A stretch of 64,000 nucleotides of DNA. It comes from Neolewinella maritima (GTDB lineage: Bacteria > Bacteroidota > Bacteroidia > Chitinophagales > Saprospiraceae). Of this stretch, positions 23,220-32,408 are shown one piece after another. Positions within the stretch are counted from its first letter, which is position 1. Every line of letters begins with the position of its first letter. The translations under genes were made by a program, and so were the position numbers. The stretch lies in NCBI RefSeq assembly GCF_923081025.1, contig NZ_CAKLPZ010000006.1, forward strand, positions 1 to 64,000, read 5' to 3'. The notes beneath the pieces were generated by a model. That model was not told where the DNA came from. It was given only the letters and a program-made list of their open reading frames with translations, and did not search any database.

Positions 23220-24392
23220 ATGAACCGAACACCCAAAATCCTCAGCCGTACCGTGGTCCTGCTCGGAGCGATTAGCTTGTTTACGGACGTGGCCAGCGAG
23301 ATGCTCTACCCCGTCATGCCGCTGTACCTGGAGAGCATCGGGTTCTCGGCAGCGGGTATCGGCCTGCTGGAGGGCATTGCCACGGCTACGGCGGGGCTGT
23401 GTAAGGGGTTCTTCGGGCAGTGGTCCGACCGGCTGGGCCGGCGGGTGCCCTTCGTGCAGTTGGGCTACGGCATCAGCGCGGTGGCCAAACCCCTGATGGC
23501 GGTATTCACCGTACCGGTTTGGGTGCTCTTCGCCCGCACCGCCGAGCGGCTGGGAAAGGGTATCCGTACGGGTGCCCGCGATGCCTTGCTCTCCGGCGAG
23601 GCGCGACCGGAAACCAGGGCGCGGGTGTTCGGTTTTCACCGGGCGATGGATACGACGGGGGCGGCCATCGGTCCGGTGCTCGCGCTGCTGTTCCTGTGGG
23701 CTTACCCGGGACAGTACCGGCTGCTTTTTCTCCTGGCCGGGGTGCCGGGCATACTGGCCCTGGCCGCTACCCTATTGCTCAGGGAGCGTGCCGTAGTGCC
23801 CTCTCAACTTGCATCCCGGCCGGGGCTGCTACAGTTCGTTCGCTACTTCCGGACGGGTAACCGAGACTACCGCCGACTGCTGATCGGCCTGACGGCCTTC
23901 GCCCTGATCAACAGTTCCGACCTGTTCCTACTGCTGTTGCTCAAAGAGTTGGGGTTGAGCGATACGGCCCTCATCGGTTGGTACATCTTTTATAACCTGG
24001 TGTACGCCCTGGCGGCGTATCCCTTCGGTAGCCTGGCGGATCGTTTCGGGCCGAAACGCGTATTCATTGGGGGACTGCTGATTTTTGCCGTGGTTTACGG
24101 TTTACTGCCGTTGGCCACCGCACCCTGGATGTTTGCCGTTTTGTTTGCGCTTTACGGCATCTACGCCGCGGCTACCGAGGGGAATGCCAAGGCCTGGATC
24201 AGTCACGTCAGCCCGCAGTCCGAGATGGGTACGGCCACGGGGGCCTACGGGGCCTTCGAGAGCCTGGCCGCACTGGGGGCGAGCTCGGCGGCGGGACTGG
24301 TATGGTTGGTGTACGGTCCGGGGATACTATTCGGTGGCACGGCGGTGCTGACGCTGGGAGTGGTGGGCTACTTCAGCACCTTGCGCCGGTAG
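23220..24392 (+). CDS. MFS transporter
   Basis: A 390-aa protein with twelve hydrophobic segments and the MFS motif A-type loop GQWSDRLGRRVPF between helices 2 and 3. A second-half equivalent, GSLADRFGPKRVF, lies around residue 270. TRARVFGFHRAMDTTGAAIGP matches the drug-efflux (DHA1-like) motif-C region. It is probably a proton-driven exporter; the substrate is unknown. It is convergent with the MscS gene, with only 12 bases between the stops. Confidence 0.87.
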   Translation: MNRTPKILSRTVVLLGAISLFTDVASEMLYPVMPLYLESIGFSAAGIGLLEGIATATAGLCKGFFGQWSDRLGRRVPFVQLGYGISAVAKPLMAVFTVPVWVLFARTAERLGKGIRTGARDALLSGEARPETRARVFGFHRAMDTTGAAIGPVLALLFLWAYPGQYRLLFLLAGVPGILALAATLLLRERAVVPSQLASRPGLLQFVRYFRTGNRDYRRLLIGLTAFALINSSDLFLLLLLKELGLSDTALIGWYIFYNLVYALAAYPFGSLADRFGPKRVFIGGLLIFAVVYGLLPLATAPWMFAVLFALYGIYAAATEGNAKAWISHVSPQSEMGTATGAYGAFESLAALGASSAAGLVWLVYGPGILFGGTAVLTLGVVGYFSTLRR

Positions 24393-24404
24393 GTGCCACC
24401 CGAA

Positions 24405-25289
24405 TCACTGCACCTGCGGTCCCGCCCCGATCCCTTCCTGCCGCGGATTAGAGATTATAACATTCCGGTATTCGTACGGTATTTCGATGCCTTCGGCGTC
24501 GTAACGCTTCTTCAGTGTAGCCAACACGTCATAATACATCGTGAAGCCATTTGCCGTGTTACTGGCCCAGGAATAGGCACGGAGATTTACCGATGAAGTG
24601 CCCAGGCCGATCACCTTTACCACCACCTCGGGGGCACCGGCCTTTATGTCAGCGGTGCTACGGTTGTCGAGCTGGAGGGGATGGGCCGCCACTACCTCCC
24701 CAAGTATGGCCAGCGCTCGGTCGATGTCGGAAGCATAGCCTACGCCCACATCGATCATTTTACATACTCGCTCGTCGGTCAACTGAGCATTGGTGATAAT
24801 TTCGGTGCTAATGACGGAGTTGGGAATAATGATGCGGTTGTTTTCGATGTCACGGATTACGACGTGCCGAAGGTTCAGATGTTCTACGATACCGGTAAAG
24901 GAGCCTTGTACCGTAATTCTATCGGAAATTTTGAAGGGCTTGAAGAGTACGATCAGGACGCCACTCATGATATTACTGAGAGCCTGTTGGGAAGCTAAAC
25001 CCGCGACCACGGAGATGATCCCCGCTCCCGCCAGTAACGAGTGACCGAGCGTGCGCAACTCCGGTATCTGCTCCAGCGCGAGACCGAATCCGACGATATA
25101 GATGATCGCCGATACAATATGGCGGATAAATTCATAACCGGTCGGGTCGACGTGGCGTAACCGGATGGTCCGTTCGATATACTTACGGGTGAAGTAGTTG
25201 TACGCAGTAGCAATTCCAAGAGTGATAAGAAGGATCACCCCCATTATCAGGAGTATCTTCAAATCGATAAGCAGTGTTGAGGTAGACAT
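24405..25289 (-). CDS. MscS-family mechanosensitive channel
   Basis: A 294-aa protein with three membrane helices. The third, LLAGAGIISVVAGLASQQALSNIMSG, is the Gly/Ala-rich pore helix of MscS. The beta domain (FKISDRITVQGSFTGIVEHLNLRHVVIRDIENNRIIIPNS) follows. The length is close to E. coli MscS (286 aa). It would release solutes on hypo-osmotic shock. It is the last gene of a minus-strand run; a terminator separates it from the PepSY-like gene, so it may have its own promoter. Confidence 0.92.
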   Translation of the reverse strand: MSTSTLLIDLKILLIMGVILLITLGIATAYNYFTRKYIERTIRLRHVDPTGYEFIRHIVSAIIYIVGFGLALEQIPELRTLGHSLLAGAGIISVVAGLASQQALSNIMSGVLIVLFKPFKISDRITVQGSFTGIVEHLNLRHVVIRDIENNRIIIPNSVISTEIITNAQLTDERVCKMIDVGVGYASDIDRALAILGEVVAAHPLQLDNRSTADIKAGAPEVVVKVIGLGTSSVNLRAYSWASNTANGFTMYYDVLATLKKRYDAEGIEIPYEYRNVIISNPRQEGIGAGPQVQ

Positions 25290-25312
25290 AGAAGGGTAGC
25301 CAGGTACAAACT

Positions 25313-25343
25313 AAAAAGGGCCGGCTCTTTGCAGAACCGGCCC
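25313..25343 (-). terminator. Rho-independent terminator after the PepSY-like gene
   Basis: On the minus strand an 11-bp stem with one mismatch (GGGCCGGTTCT / AGAGCCGGCCC) has a GCAA loop and is followed by TTTTT. It lies 20 bases after the PepSY-like stop and 24 bases before the MscS start. Confidence 0.85.
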
Positions 25344-25362
25344 CCAAAATAATCCCAATTGA

Positions 25363-25827
25363 TCAGTCCTCGTCCTCCTCGTCGAGTGGAATACGCTCGA
25401 CCAGGGTGCCGTCCTCCCGGAAGAGCGCGTCGAAGGCCGCGTCGTCCTTGCCCTCGAGTTCGACTTCGTACAGGATACGGCCGTCGGGGTAGGTGATGCG
25501 GGCGACTTCCTCGACCTCGTGGTCGGCAAAGTCACGCTGGAGCGTGCTGCGGATGGCGGCCGGCAGGTCCTTCTTCTTCAGCTCTTCCTCGGTTTCCAGG
25601 AGGTCTCCAACGGTGGAGTAGGTGTCGCTGTATTCCCTGCCGTCCAGTTTGTACTCGGCTTCGTAGCCGTCGTCTTCGCTTTCCCATTCGACCTTCCTGG
25701 CGGCGGGGTGGAGGCTAGCGAAGCGCTGTTGCACCCCTGTGGGGACCTCGTCCTGCGCGATTGCCTGCCGGGGGGCGCAGGCCAGGAAGGTAAAGAGGGA
25801 AAGGCCTAAAATCCATAGCTTATTCAT
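25363..25827 (-). CDS. Secreted PepSY-like domain protein
   Basis: A 154-aa protein from the ATG at 25827, chosen because a signal peptide follows (LWILGLSLFTFLACAPRQAIAQ). The mature part has two similar beta-alpha units with VEWESEDDGYEAEYKLDGRE and ITYPDGRILYEVELEGKDD, the pattern of PepSY-like (DUF2874) proteins of Bacteroidetes, ending in an acidic tail. Such proteins are thought to inhibit enzymes or sense the cell envelope. A terminator follows it directly. Confidence 0.8.
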   Translation of the reverse strand: MNKLWILGLSLFTFLACAPRQAIAQDEVPTGVQQRFASLHPAARKVEWESEDDGYEAEYKLDGREYSDTYSTVGDLLETEEELKKKDLPAAIRSTLQRDFADHEVEEVARITYPDGRILYEVELEGKDDAAFDALFREDGTLVERIPLDEEDED

Positions 25828-25969
25828 GGTACACGGTATTTGATGATGAAAAATGCTCCCCGCTTGCGGGGAGGGCACGGGTGGCGCGTCGATGACGGCG
25901 TTTCCGGGCTATGGAGTAAAAGTCGGGGGGCAAATTGTAGACATACTGGAAACACAGCATGCGCCTGCG

Positions 25970-26653
25970 CTAAACGGGAATATCTTTTATATCGCCTGAC
26001 TTATTGTACCAGGTCAGCAGGCCGATCAGCAGACTCAGCCCCAGGAAAAAGCCGGCCAGCACGTCCGTACCCCAGTGAACGCCCAGATAGACCCGGGAGA
26101 AGGGAACGGTGAAGACCAGCAGCAAACTGAACGAGCCGATACCCACCCGCACCGGGGTAGGCCAGCCCCGCATCCGGTACATCAGGTAAGCGATAAACCC
26201 GAAAAAGACGGTATAGAAGGTGACGTGCCCGCTGGGGAAACTCTGGAATTGTGCCTCGTACACCACCCGCACCAGGTCCGCCGTCGGACGCGAACGATTC
26301 ATGATGAGCTTGGTCCCGGCGATAACGGGTAGGCTACCTACGGTGGCTAGTACGAAGAGGGCTTCGCGGCGGCGGCGCGCTAGCCAGAATCCCAGAGTGG
26401 CTACCACGATGCTGATGATTGCCCCCAGGTTACTACCAAACCAGCTGATGCCCTTCATTAGTGCATCGAGTAGGGGGGATTGGTGTTCCTGCACCTCTTC
26501 GGAAAACTCGATATCCACCAGGGAAGCCGGAAGCAGGTAAACGAACAGGGTCAGTAGCAGGTAGCCGGCCAAGAGGGCCAGCACGGTATGCAGGGCAAGT
26601 CGGGCGTCCCGGTAAAGGTAGTCGGACGTGCGGGTCCAAAGTGTCAGTGACAT
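25970..26653 (-). CDS. PAP2-family membrane phosphatase
   Basis: A 227-aa protein from the ATG at 26653 with about six membrane helices and the PAP2 motifs KLIMNRSRPT, FPSGHVTF and SRVYLGVHWGTDVLAG. It belongs to the membrane PgpB/BcrC-like type, distinct from the tandem signal-peptide PAP2 proteins at 21.6-23.2 kb. Possible substrates are undecaprenyl pyrophosphate or phosphatidylglycerophosphate. It begins 19 bases after the HD gene stop. Confidence 0.87.
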   Translation of the reverse strand: MSLTLWTRTSDYLYRDARLALHTVLALLAGYLLLTLFVYLLPASLVDIEFSEEVQEHQSPLLDALMKGISWFGSNLGAIISIVVATLGFWLARRRREALFVLATVGSLPVIAGTKLIMNRSRPTADLVRVVYEAQFQSFPSGHVTFYTVFFGFIAYLMYRMRGWPTPVRVGIGSFSLLLVFTVPFSRVYLGVHWGTDVLAGFFLGLSLLIGLLTWYNKSGDIKDIPV

Positions 26654-26672
26654 AGGAAGGTAGTTAATCGGT

Positions 26673-27254
26673 TCAAAAACAGTAGCGCTCCTTCCGCTGC
26701 TGTAAGGTCGTCTTACCGAAGGAGGTGAAATAGTTATGGTTACGTAGGAAATCCTCATTCTCCGCAAACCATTCTGTATTGGAAAAAGTCCTACCCAGGA
26801 CACGCCTCCATTCCTCCCGTAGCAGATCGCATGACTGCGGGTAGGTGGTGTGCGACAGATGGATCAGATCGGCATCGCAGAGGATTTCCTGCAAGCGGGT
26901 TTGCGGTCGTTGGGGTACCTGAGTGGCTAGAATGCAGTCGGCGACCACGGTGATCTTGTCTTCGGGATACTGCTCGCTGCGCAGAAATTCCCGGGCCAAT
27001 TGCGCACTGACCGCTTCGTGGCCGGAGTAGGTGCGCAGGTGACCGAGGTCGTGAAACCAGGCAGCCAGGATGAGCAGTTCGGCCTCCTCACCACTGACGC
27101 CCTCGGCCTGACCAATGGCGATCACTCCCTGCACGACATCGATCGTGTGGTGCAGGTTATGGTAGAGGCGGTCGGCGGGCAGTTCCGTGATGAGCAGGCG
27201 GGCAACGTAGCGGCCGGCGCATTTGGTTATTTTGGTCGGGCGGTAGGGGGGCAT
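26673..27254 (-). CDS. HD-domain phosphohydrolase
   Basis: A 193-aa protein from the ATG at 27254, which sits next to the stop of the 82-aa gene. It carries the HD signature: YHNLHHTIDVV supplies the first His, AAWFHDLGH the HD pair, and CDADLIHLS the distal Asp. Such enzymes cleave nucleotides or cyclic nucleotides; the family resembles YfbR/YpgQ-like hydrolases without a sharper assignment. It is co-transcribed with a START-domain protein and PAP2 phosphatase. Confidence 0.82.
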   Translation of the reverse strand: MPPYRPTKITKCAGRYVARLLITELPADRLYHNLHHTIDVVQGVIAIGQAEGVSGEEAELLILAAWFHDLGHLRTYSGHEAVSAQLAREFLRSEQYPEDKITVVADCILATQVPQRPQTRLQEILCDADLIHLSHTTYPQSCDLLREEWRRVLGRTFSNTEWFAENEDFLRNHNYFTSFGKTTLQQRKERYCF

Positions 27255-27256
27255 GG

Positions 27257-27505
27257 CTACTGTACTGGCGGTGGGGCGATCCTTTCGTCGTTTTCCCGGC
27301 TTGCGTAGCGCAGGAGTCGGTCTATTCGCAGCACTACCGACGCCCAGGCTCTGCAAGAAGGAGTAGGGCAAGTAAACCGCCGCTCGATGACTTCTACCTC
27401 CCGGACCAGCTCGTTCCAGGCCAGCGGAGACAGGCTGTCCTGATCCTGTTTGCCTTGCGGCGGAAGGGAGTGGGCGTCCGGTGAAGTATGCTTGGGGGTA
27501 TGCAT
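27257..27505 (-). CDS. Small protein homologous to the N-terminal module of the START protein
   Basis: An 82-aa protein without membrane segments. Residues ~25-66 (LSPLAWNELVREVEVIERRF...CRAWASVVLRIDRLLRYA) align with residues 14-54 of the START-domain protein encoded just upstream (LTREQWQQLDDELRFIEQRY...RCHNFLLYVLHRIGW). They share the W, L, E, IE-R, R and LHR/LRI positions. The stop is 2 bases from the HD start. It looks like a free-standing copy of a helical adaptor module; the function is unknown. Confidence 0.65.
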   Translation of the reverse strand: MHTPKHTSPDAHSLPPQGKQDQDSLSPLAWNELVREVEVIERRFTCPTPSCRAWASVVLRIDRLLRYASRENDERIAPPPVQ

Positions 27506-27610
27506 GATTTCGTGCTTTTAAAGGGTACTAATCGTAGCAGTCAATCATGTATGGACGGGAATGGCAGTTTATAGTTAGGTAATCAAGATCGGACGGCTTA
27601 TTGGAGAGAA

Positions 27611-28393
27611 TTAGGAGTCCGCAAGAAGCAGGGCCTTTAATTGCCGTATCGAGTTCCACGGCCCGGTCGTGATGCCGAGATTGATGAGCCAGTTGGGCAG
27701 GTTGCCGCCGACGTCCGAAGAGACGCGGTAGTCAATGGTCGTCTCGTTTTCCCCGGTGGCCGAGATGCGCCAGCTCGAGTGAAAGTCCGTCATCCGTACG
27801 TGGTCGGCCACTCGGGGGTACGTCTTCTTAACCGCCTCGGACTCGGAGAGAATATCGCCCGTACCCGCTTCCGTCCAGTTCCTCGAATGGATCACCACGT
27901 CGCGATCCACCACCGGCCAGGGCAGGTCGATGGAGGTGTGGTACAGGATTTCGTTCTGGCCGAGCCGTTTTACCAGCGTAGCCTCGCTGCACTTGTATAC
28001 CCATGCCGGGTAGCGGTCTACCTGACTCAGCATCGTCACGACCCGGGCACGCGGTACGGGGAAGGTAGCCAGTACGCGTACCTCGTCGATCGACCGGTCG
28101 GGTACGGAGCGGCGAAACACGGTGATCCCGTCCTCGCTTCTCACCTGCTCCCAAGCTTGATCGTCGGTAGCGGGTAGGGTCTGGGCACCGATGCGGGGTC
28201 CGGGCAGGGTAAGTAGCACGACCAGCGGCCAGCCGATCCGGTGGAGGACGTACAGCAGAAAATTATGGCAACGGCCCCAGCGGGAGGGCTGGTTGTAGCG
28301 TTGCTCGATGAAGCGGAGTTCGTCATCCAGTTGTTGCCACTGTTCGCGGGTCAGAAAACGGGGCCGCTCGTGTTTCCAGTTGTCGTACTGCAT
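27611..28393 (-). CDS. START/SRPBCC-domain protein with N-terminal helical module
   Basis: A 260-aa protein from the ATG at 28393; a GTG 21 bases upstream is possible. Residues ~1-48 form the helical module shared with the 82-aa protein. A hydrophobic segment (LVVLLTLPGPRIGAQ) may anchor or export the rest. The START lipid-binding domain (about 75-258) has WEQVRSEDGITVFRRSVPDRSIDEVRV and DRYPAWVYKCSEA. It may carry a lipid or hydrophobic ligand in the envelope. It is co-oriented with the RND pump genes. Confidence 0.83.
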   Translation of the reverse strand: MQYDNWKHERPRFLTREQWQQLDDELRFIEQRYNQPSRWGRCHNFLLYVLHRIGWPLVVLLTLPGPRIGAQTLPATDDQAWEQVRSEDGITVFRRSVPDRSIDEVRVLATFPVPRARVVTMLSQVDRYPAWVYKCSEATLVKRLGQNEILYHTSIDLPWPVVDRDVVIHSRNWTEAGTGDILSESEAVKKTYPRVADHVRMTDFHSSWRISATGENETTIDYRVSSDVGGNLPNWLINLGITTGPWNSIRQLKALLLADS

Positions 28394-28461
28394 GCTGTAA
28401 AGCTGCGGCCACACTCTGGAGAAAGGCTGGAGATGTGGGGGCGTAGCGAGGTTATGAATGA

Positions 28462-31400
28462 TTATTTTTCAATCAACCGTAAAAGCGACGGCAACACCAA
28501 CAGCAACAGGGGCAGCGCCACCACCAACCCCCCGATGACCGCGATGGCCAGCGGCTGGTGCATCTGCGCACCGGTACCGAGGGCCAGGGCCAGCGGTAGC
28601 AGGGCCATTATCGCTCCGATGGCCGTCATCAACTTGGGGCGCATGCGGGTGGAGATGGCGTACGCGATCGCTTCGTCGCGGCCCTCCGTCAGGCGGTTTT
28701 CGGCGTACTGGAAGTAGGTGAAAATGGAATTTTCCCCGATGATGCCGATCACCATGATGATGCCCACGTAACTGCCGACGTTGAGGGAGGTGCCGGTCAG
28801 GTAGAGCGCCGCCAGGCTACCGGCCGCCCCCAGCACGGCCAGGAGCACGATGAGCAGGGCTACGCCGAAGCGTTTAAAAAGGAATAAAATCACGGTGAAT
28901 ACCAGTAAGGCGGCCAGTACCAGGATTTGTAGCAGCTCACTAAAGGCCTGTTTTTGCTGGGCGTATTCCCCTCCGTACTCGATGGTGTAGCCGGGGGGAA
29001 GCGCTACCTCACGGGCGATTCCCGCCCGGATGTCCGCCAGCGTACTACCCAGATCGCGCCCGGTGAGCCGTGCCGATACCACGCCCATACTCTTCAGGTT
29101 TTCCCGGTTGATCTCGGCCGTGCCGGCCTCCACGGTTACCGTACCGAAGCGTTCCAGTGGCAGTAGCCGGCCCCGGGGGGTGAAGAGGGTGGCCCCCCGC
29201 AGATCGCTTACCGTGGTGCGGCTGCTATTGGGGTAGATCATGCGGATGGGCGTCATCTGGTTCAGTTCCGGAATGCCGCCCTCCAGGGTGCCCTCTAGCT
29301 GCGTCTGTAGCTGAAACTGGAAGTCGGCCGCCGACAGACCGTATTGCTCCAATAACGCGATATCGGGGTCGACGGTCACCAACGGACCGGCGATCTGGAT
29401 GCCGTCAAATACGTCGGCCGTGCCCCGCACGCTCTCCACCACCCCGGCGACCCGGCGCGACAACTCGTCCAGTACCCGCTGCTCGCTACCGAATATCTTG
29501 ATCTCGATGGGCTGCACGCTGGTCATCAGGTCGCCCAGCATATCGGTGATCACCTGCCCGAAGTCCACCGTCAGCGCCGGCAGGATGGCCTCGACCCGCT
29601 GCCGAATCTGGTTACTCACCTCGTCAGTAGATAGCTTGCGATCTTTGGATAGCTGGATGAGGTAATCTCCCCGGTTCGGTTCGGTGATGAAGAAACCCAT
29701 CTGGGTACCCGTGCGGCGCGAATACGACACCACGGTCGGAATACTGTCCAGTATCCGGTCCACCTGCCGCAGCATGAGGTCGGTCGCCTCCAGTGAAGTA
29801 CCCGGCGGTGAGTTGTAGTCGAGCACGATTGAGCCCTCGTCCAGCTCGGGGAGGAAGCCCGAGGGCAGGCGCGGAGCGACCAGGTAGATCACCACCCCCA
29901 ACGAAACGACGGCGACGATGCTGAAGGCCGGGTAGCCGATCACGGTCCTGACCCAGTGCTTTTCCGCGACAGTTTCGGCGTGGGCACCCGCTTTCCCGGT
30001 ACGCCGGGCATTCAGCAGAAGGTAAACTACCGGTAGCCCGATCCAGGTGATGGTGAAAGAGCAGACCAGCGTAATGATCATCGTCTCGGTCAGGATACGG
30101 AAGTACGCCCCCGCGATACCCGTCATGAGTACGAAGGGGATAAAGATCACGATCGTACTCAGCGACGAACCCACCATGGCCGGGAACAGGTAGTCGATGG
30201 TCTTACTCACCAGTTCGGAGGCCGGTTTGTCCGGCTCTTCCTCATGGGAGCGGTGCAGTTGCTCCACGATGATGATGGCATCGTCGATGACCAGCCCGAT
30301 AGCCGCCGCAATGGCCCCCAGCGTCATGATGTTGAAGTCGTAGCCGAGCAAGTACAGCACCGCGATGGTCAGGCTCAGCGTCAGGGGTATGGTGATGAGC
30401 AGCACCGCGCTGCTGCGAAGCGACCGCAAAAAGATAATCGCCACCAGAATGGCCAGCCCCAGCCCGATCCACAGTACGTCCTCGATGCCCCGCACCGAGT
30501 CCCGCACGAAATCCGCCTGCCGGTAGTAGGGCCGCAGTACCACCCCCCGCGGCAGTAGGTCGTTGAGCGCGGCTACCTTAGTTTCTAGGGAATCGGCTAC
30601 CTGGATCAGGTTGGCGTTGACCTGCTTGGTGACCGCCACCAGGGGCACGTCCAGCCCGTTGGCCTTGATCTTGACGTACTCCTTCTGGGAGGTGATGACT
30701 ACATCGGCGATGTCCTCTACCCACACCGTGCGCATGGCGGAGGCGAAGATTACGGTCTGCTTAAGGTCGTACAGGTCGTTGATCACCGCATCGGTAAGGG
30801 TGAGGTACAGCCGGTCGTAGTCCTGCAGGTAACCGTTGGAAGTGACGAAATTGGCCTGCCTGAGCACGCTATCGACCAGCTGCGGGGTGATGCCCAGTTC
30901 GCTCATCCGTTGCGGGCGCAGAATGAGGTGGTACTCCTTGGTCTTGCCCCCCGAAACCGACACCTCCGATACGCCCGGCACCTGCGACAGGAAGGGCTTG
31001 ACGGTGTAGAGCGCCACGTCCTTCAGTTCGATCTGGCTCAGCGGCCCCTCCAGGGAGTAGCCGGCAATGGGCAAAATGGAGGGGTTCATCTTTTCGATGG
31101 TCAGCCGCACCCCCGGCGGCAGGTCCAGGGTGATCTGGTTGATGAGGCTTTCCACCCGTTGCAGGCCCAGGTCGATGTCGGTCGACCAGTCGAAGAAGGC
31201 GGATATCTCCGCGCTGCCGCGGCTGGTGGTGCTGCGCACGTCCTGTATGCCCGGGGCCCGCTTTACGGCTTCCTCCAGGGGGCGGGTCACCGTGAGCATC
31301 ATCTTGTCGACGGGCTGCTGCCCGTTCTCGGCGATGATCTTGACCTTGGGAAAGGTGACGTCGGGGAAAAGGTCAGACTTCATCTTCCCGTAGCTGTACA

Positions 31401-31467
31401 CGCCGGCCAGGAGCACGATCGCCAGCAGGGCGGTGATGGGGTTGCGGTACTTGACGTAGTCGATCAT
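28462..31467 (-). CDS. RND-family efflux pump (AcrB/HAE-1 type)
   Basis: A 1001-aa inner-membrane pump with the two-fold RND layout: helix 1, periplasmic porter domain, helices 2-6, helix 7, second porter domain, helices 8-12. The TM4 motif GLVIDDAIIIVEQ (~392) has the Asp-Asp pair of proton-driven HAE-type pumps rather than the DFG-VDGAV of the metal pump at 42.7-47.0 kb. It should export drugs or other organic molecules with the adaptor and TolC proteins encoded immediately upstream. Gaps are 2 and 9 bases. Confidence 0.94.
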   Translation of the reverse strand: MIDYVKYRNPITALLAIVLLAGVYSYGKMKSDLFPDVTFPKVKIIAENGQQPVDKMMLTVTRPLEEAVKRAPGIQDVRSTTSRGSAEISAFFDWSTDIDLGLQRVESLINQITLDLPPGVRLTIEKMNPSILPIAGYSLEGPLSQIELKDVALYTVKPFLSQVPGVSEVSVSGGKTKEYHLILRPQRMSELGITPQLVDSVLRQANFVTSNGYLQDYDRLYLTLTDAVINDLYDLKQTVIFASAMRTVWVEDIADVVITSQKEYVKIKANGLDVPLVAVTKQVNANLIQVADSLETKVAALNDLLPRGVVLRPYYRQADFVRDSVRGIEDVLWIGLGLAILVAIIFLRSLRSSAVLLITIPLTLSLTIAVLYLLGYDFNIMTLGAIAAAIGLVIDDAIIIVEQLHRSHEEEPDKPASELVSKTIDYLFPAMVGSSLSTIVIFIPFVLMTGIAGAYFRILTETMIITLVCSFTITWIGLPVVYLLLNARRTGKAGAHAETVAEKHWVRTVIGYPAFSIVAVVSLGVVIYLVAPRLPSGFLPELDEGSIVLDYNSPPGTSLEATDLMLRQVDRILDSIPTVVSYSRRTGTQMGFFITEPNRGDYLIQLSKDRKLSTDEVSNQIRQRVEAILPALTVDFGQVITDMLGDLMTSVQPIEIKIFGSEQRVLDELSRRVAGVVESVRGTADVFDGIQIAGPLVTVDPDIALLEQYGLSAADFQFQLQTQLEGTLEGGIPELNQMTPIRMIYPNSSRTTVSDLRGATLFTPRGRLLPLERFGTVTVEAGTAEINRENLKSMGVVSARLTGRDLGSTLADIRAGIAREVALPPGYTIEYGGEYAQQKQAFSELLQILVLAALLVFTVILFLFKRFGVALLIVLLAVLGAAGSLAALYLTGTSLNVGSYVGIIMVIGIIGENSIFTYFQYAENRLTEGRDEAIAYAISTRMRPKLMTAIGAIMALLPLALALGTGAQMHQPLAIAVIGGLVVALPLLLLVLPSLLRLIEK

Positions 31468-31469
31468 GG

Positions 31470-32399
31470 CTACAGCTTAGCGACTACGCTGACCAGGGAA
31501 GAATCTTCGAGGCCGTAGGCGCCCTCTAGTACGACCCGATCGTCGATGGTAAGTAGGGTGCCCACCAGTTCGATGAGGGAATCACTCCGCATCCCCGGTC
31601 GTACGTCGCGACGCACCGCCAGTGAATCGTTGACGAGTTGCATCACCCAGAACTCGGTCTGCACCTCGTTGGTCTGCACGGCTTCGACCGGCACGGTTAG
31701 CGCGTCGCCACTCACCCGGCCGGGCACCGATACCATCAGGTTAAGGTTTTCCGGCAGGTAGGTCGCGGTGTTGAGGGAGACCAGGTAGGGAGTGGTTTGG
31801 GAGCTGACGTCCTCCGAGGGCAGTAGTTGACCGACCGTGCCGGTGAGTAACCGCCCGTCCGGCAGGCGCACCTGCACCCGCTTGCCCGGGCGCACCAGAT
31901 CGCCGCGCTCGAAGGGGACGTAGAGCTTAAGGGCCAGAGCGCTAGGTCGGGTCAACTCCGCCAGGATGTCCCCCTCCACGACGAAGTCACCGTCCAGGTA
32001 GAACAACTGGGTGACGATGCCGCTGTTACGGCTTGTCACCGGTACGATCCCCGTAATATTGATGGAAGAATCGCTCAGGATTTCTTCGCCGAGCACGGCC
32101 GCCTCCCGCGTCTGTAGTACGAACACCTCCTGCCCCGCACGTACCGTAGTGCCTACCTCCACTTCGGTCCGCTCCACGTAGCCCGTTACCGTGGCCCGGA
32201 TGCTTTCCCGGTTCGTGAACACCGTCACCGCGTTCATTAGGGTGGAATCGCGCAGCGTACTACGCACTGGCGGGCCGACGACCACCTGGGTGGCGATACG
32301 CGCGGCGGGGGTGGCCTCCGGTGGCGGGGCGGCATTCTTTTTGCAGCCCGCGATCAAGCAGCCGGCAAGCAGCAGGCATAAAATCGGTCGGTTGGTCAT
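31470..32399 (-). CDS. RND efflux periplasmic adaptor (membrane fusion protein)
   Basis: A 309-aa lipoprotein (LLLAGCLIAGC signal) with the biotinyl-lipoyl hairpin halves GYVERTEVEVGTTVRAGQEVFVLQTRE and SRNSGIVTQLFYLDGDFVVEGDILAEL, then beta-barrel and membrane-proximal domains. It has a very short alpha-hairpin. It connects the RND pump (2 bases downstream) to the TolC-like protein (9 bases upstream). Confidence 0.92.
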   Translation of the reverse strand: MTNRPILCLLLAGCLIAGCKKNAAPPPEATPAARIATQVVVGPPVRSTLRDSTLMNAVTVFTNRESIRATVTGYVERTEVEVGTTVRAGQEVFVLQTREAAVLGEEILSDSSINITGIVPVTSRNSGIVTQLFYLDGDFVVEGDILAELTRPSALALKLYVPFERGDLVRPGKRVQVRLPDGRLLTGTVGQLLPSEDVSSQTTPYLVSLNTATYLPENLNLMVSVPGRVSGDALTVPVEAVQTNEVQTEFWVMQLVNDSLAVRRDVRPGMRSDSLIELVGTLLTIDDRVVLEGAYGLEDSSLVSVVAKL

Positions 32400-32408
32400 G
32401 AATCGGGC

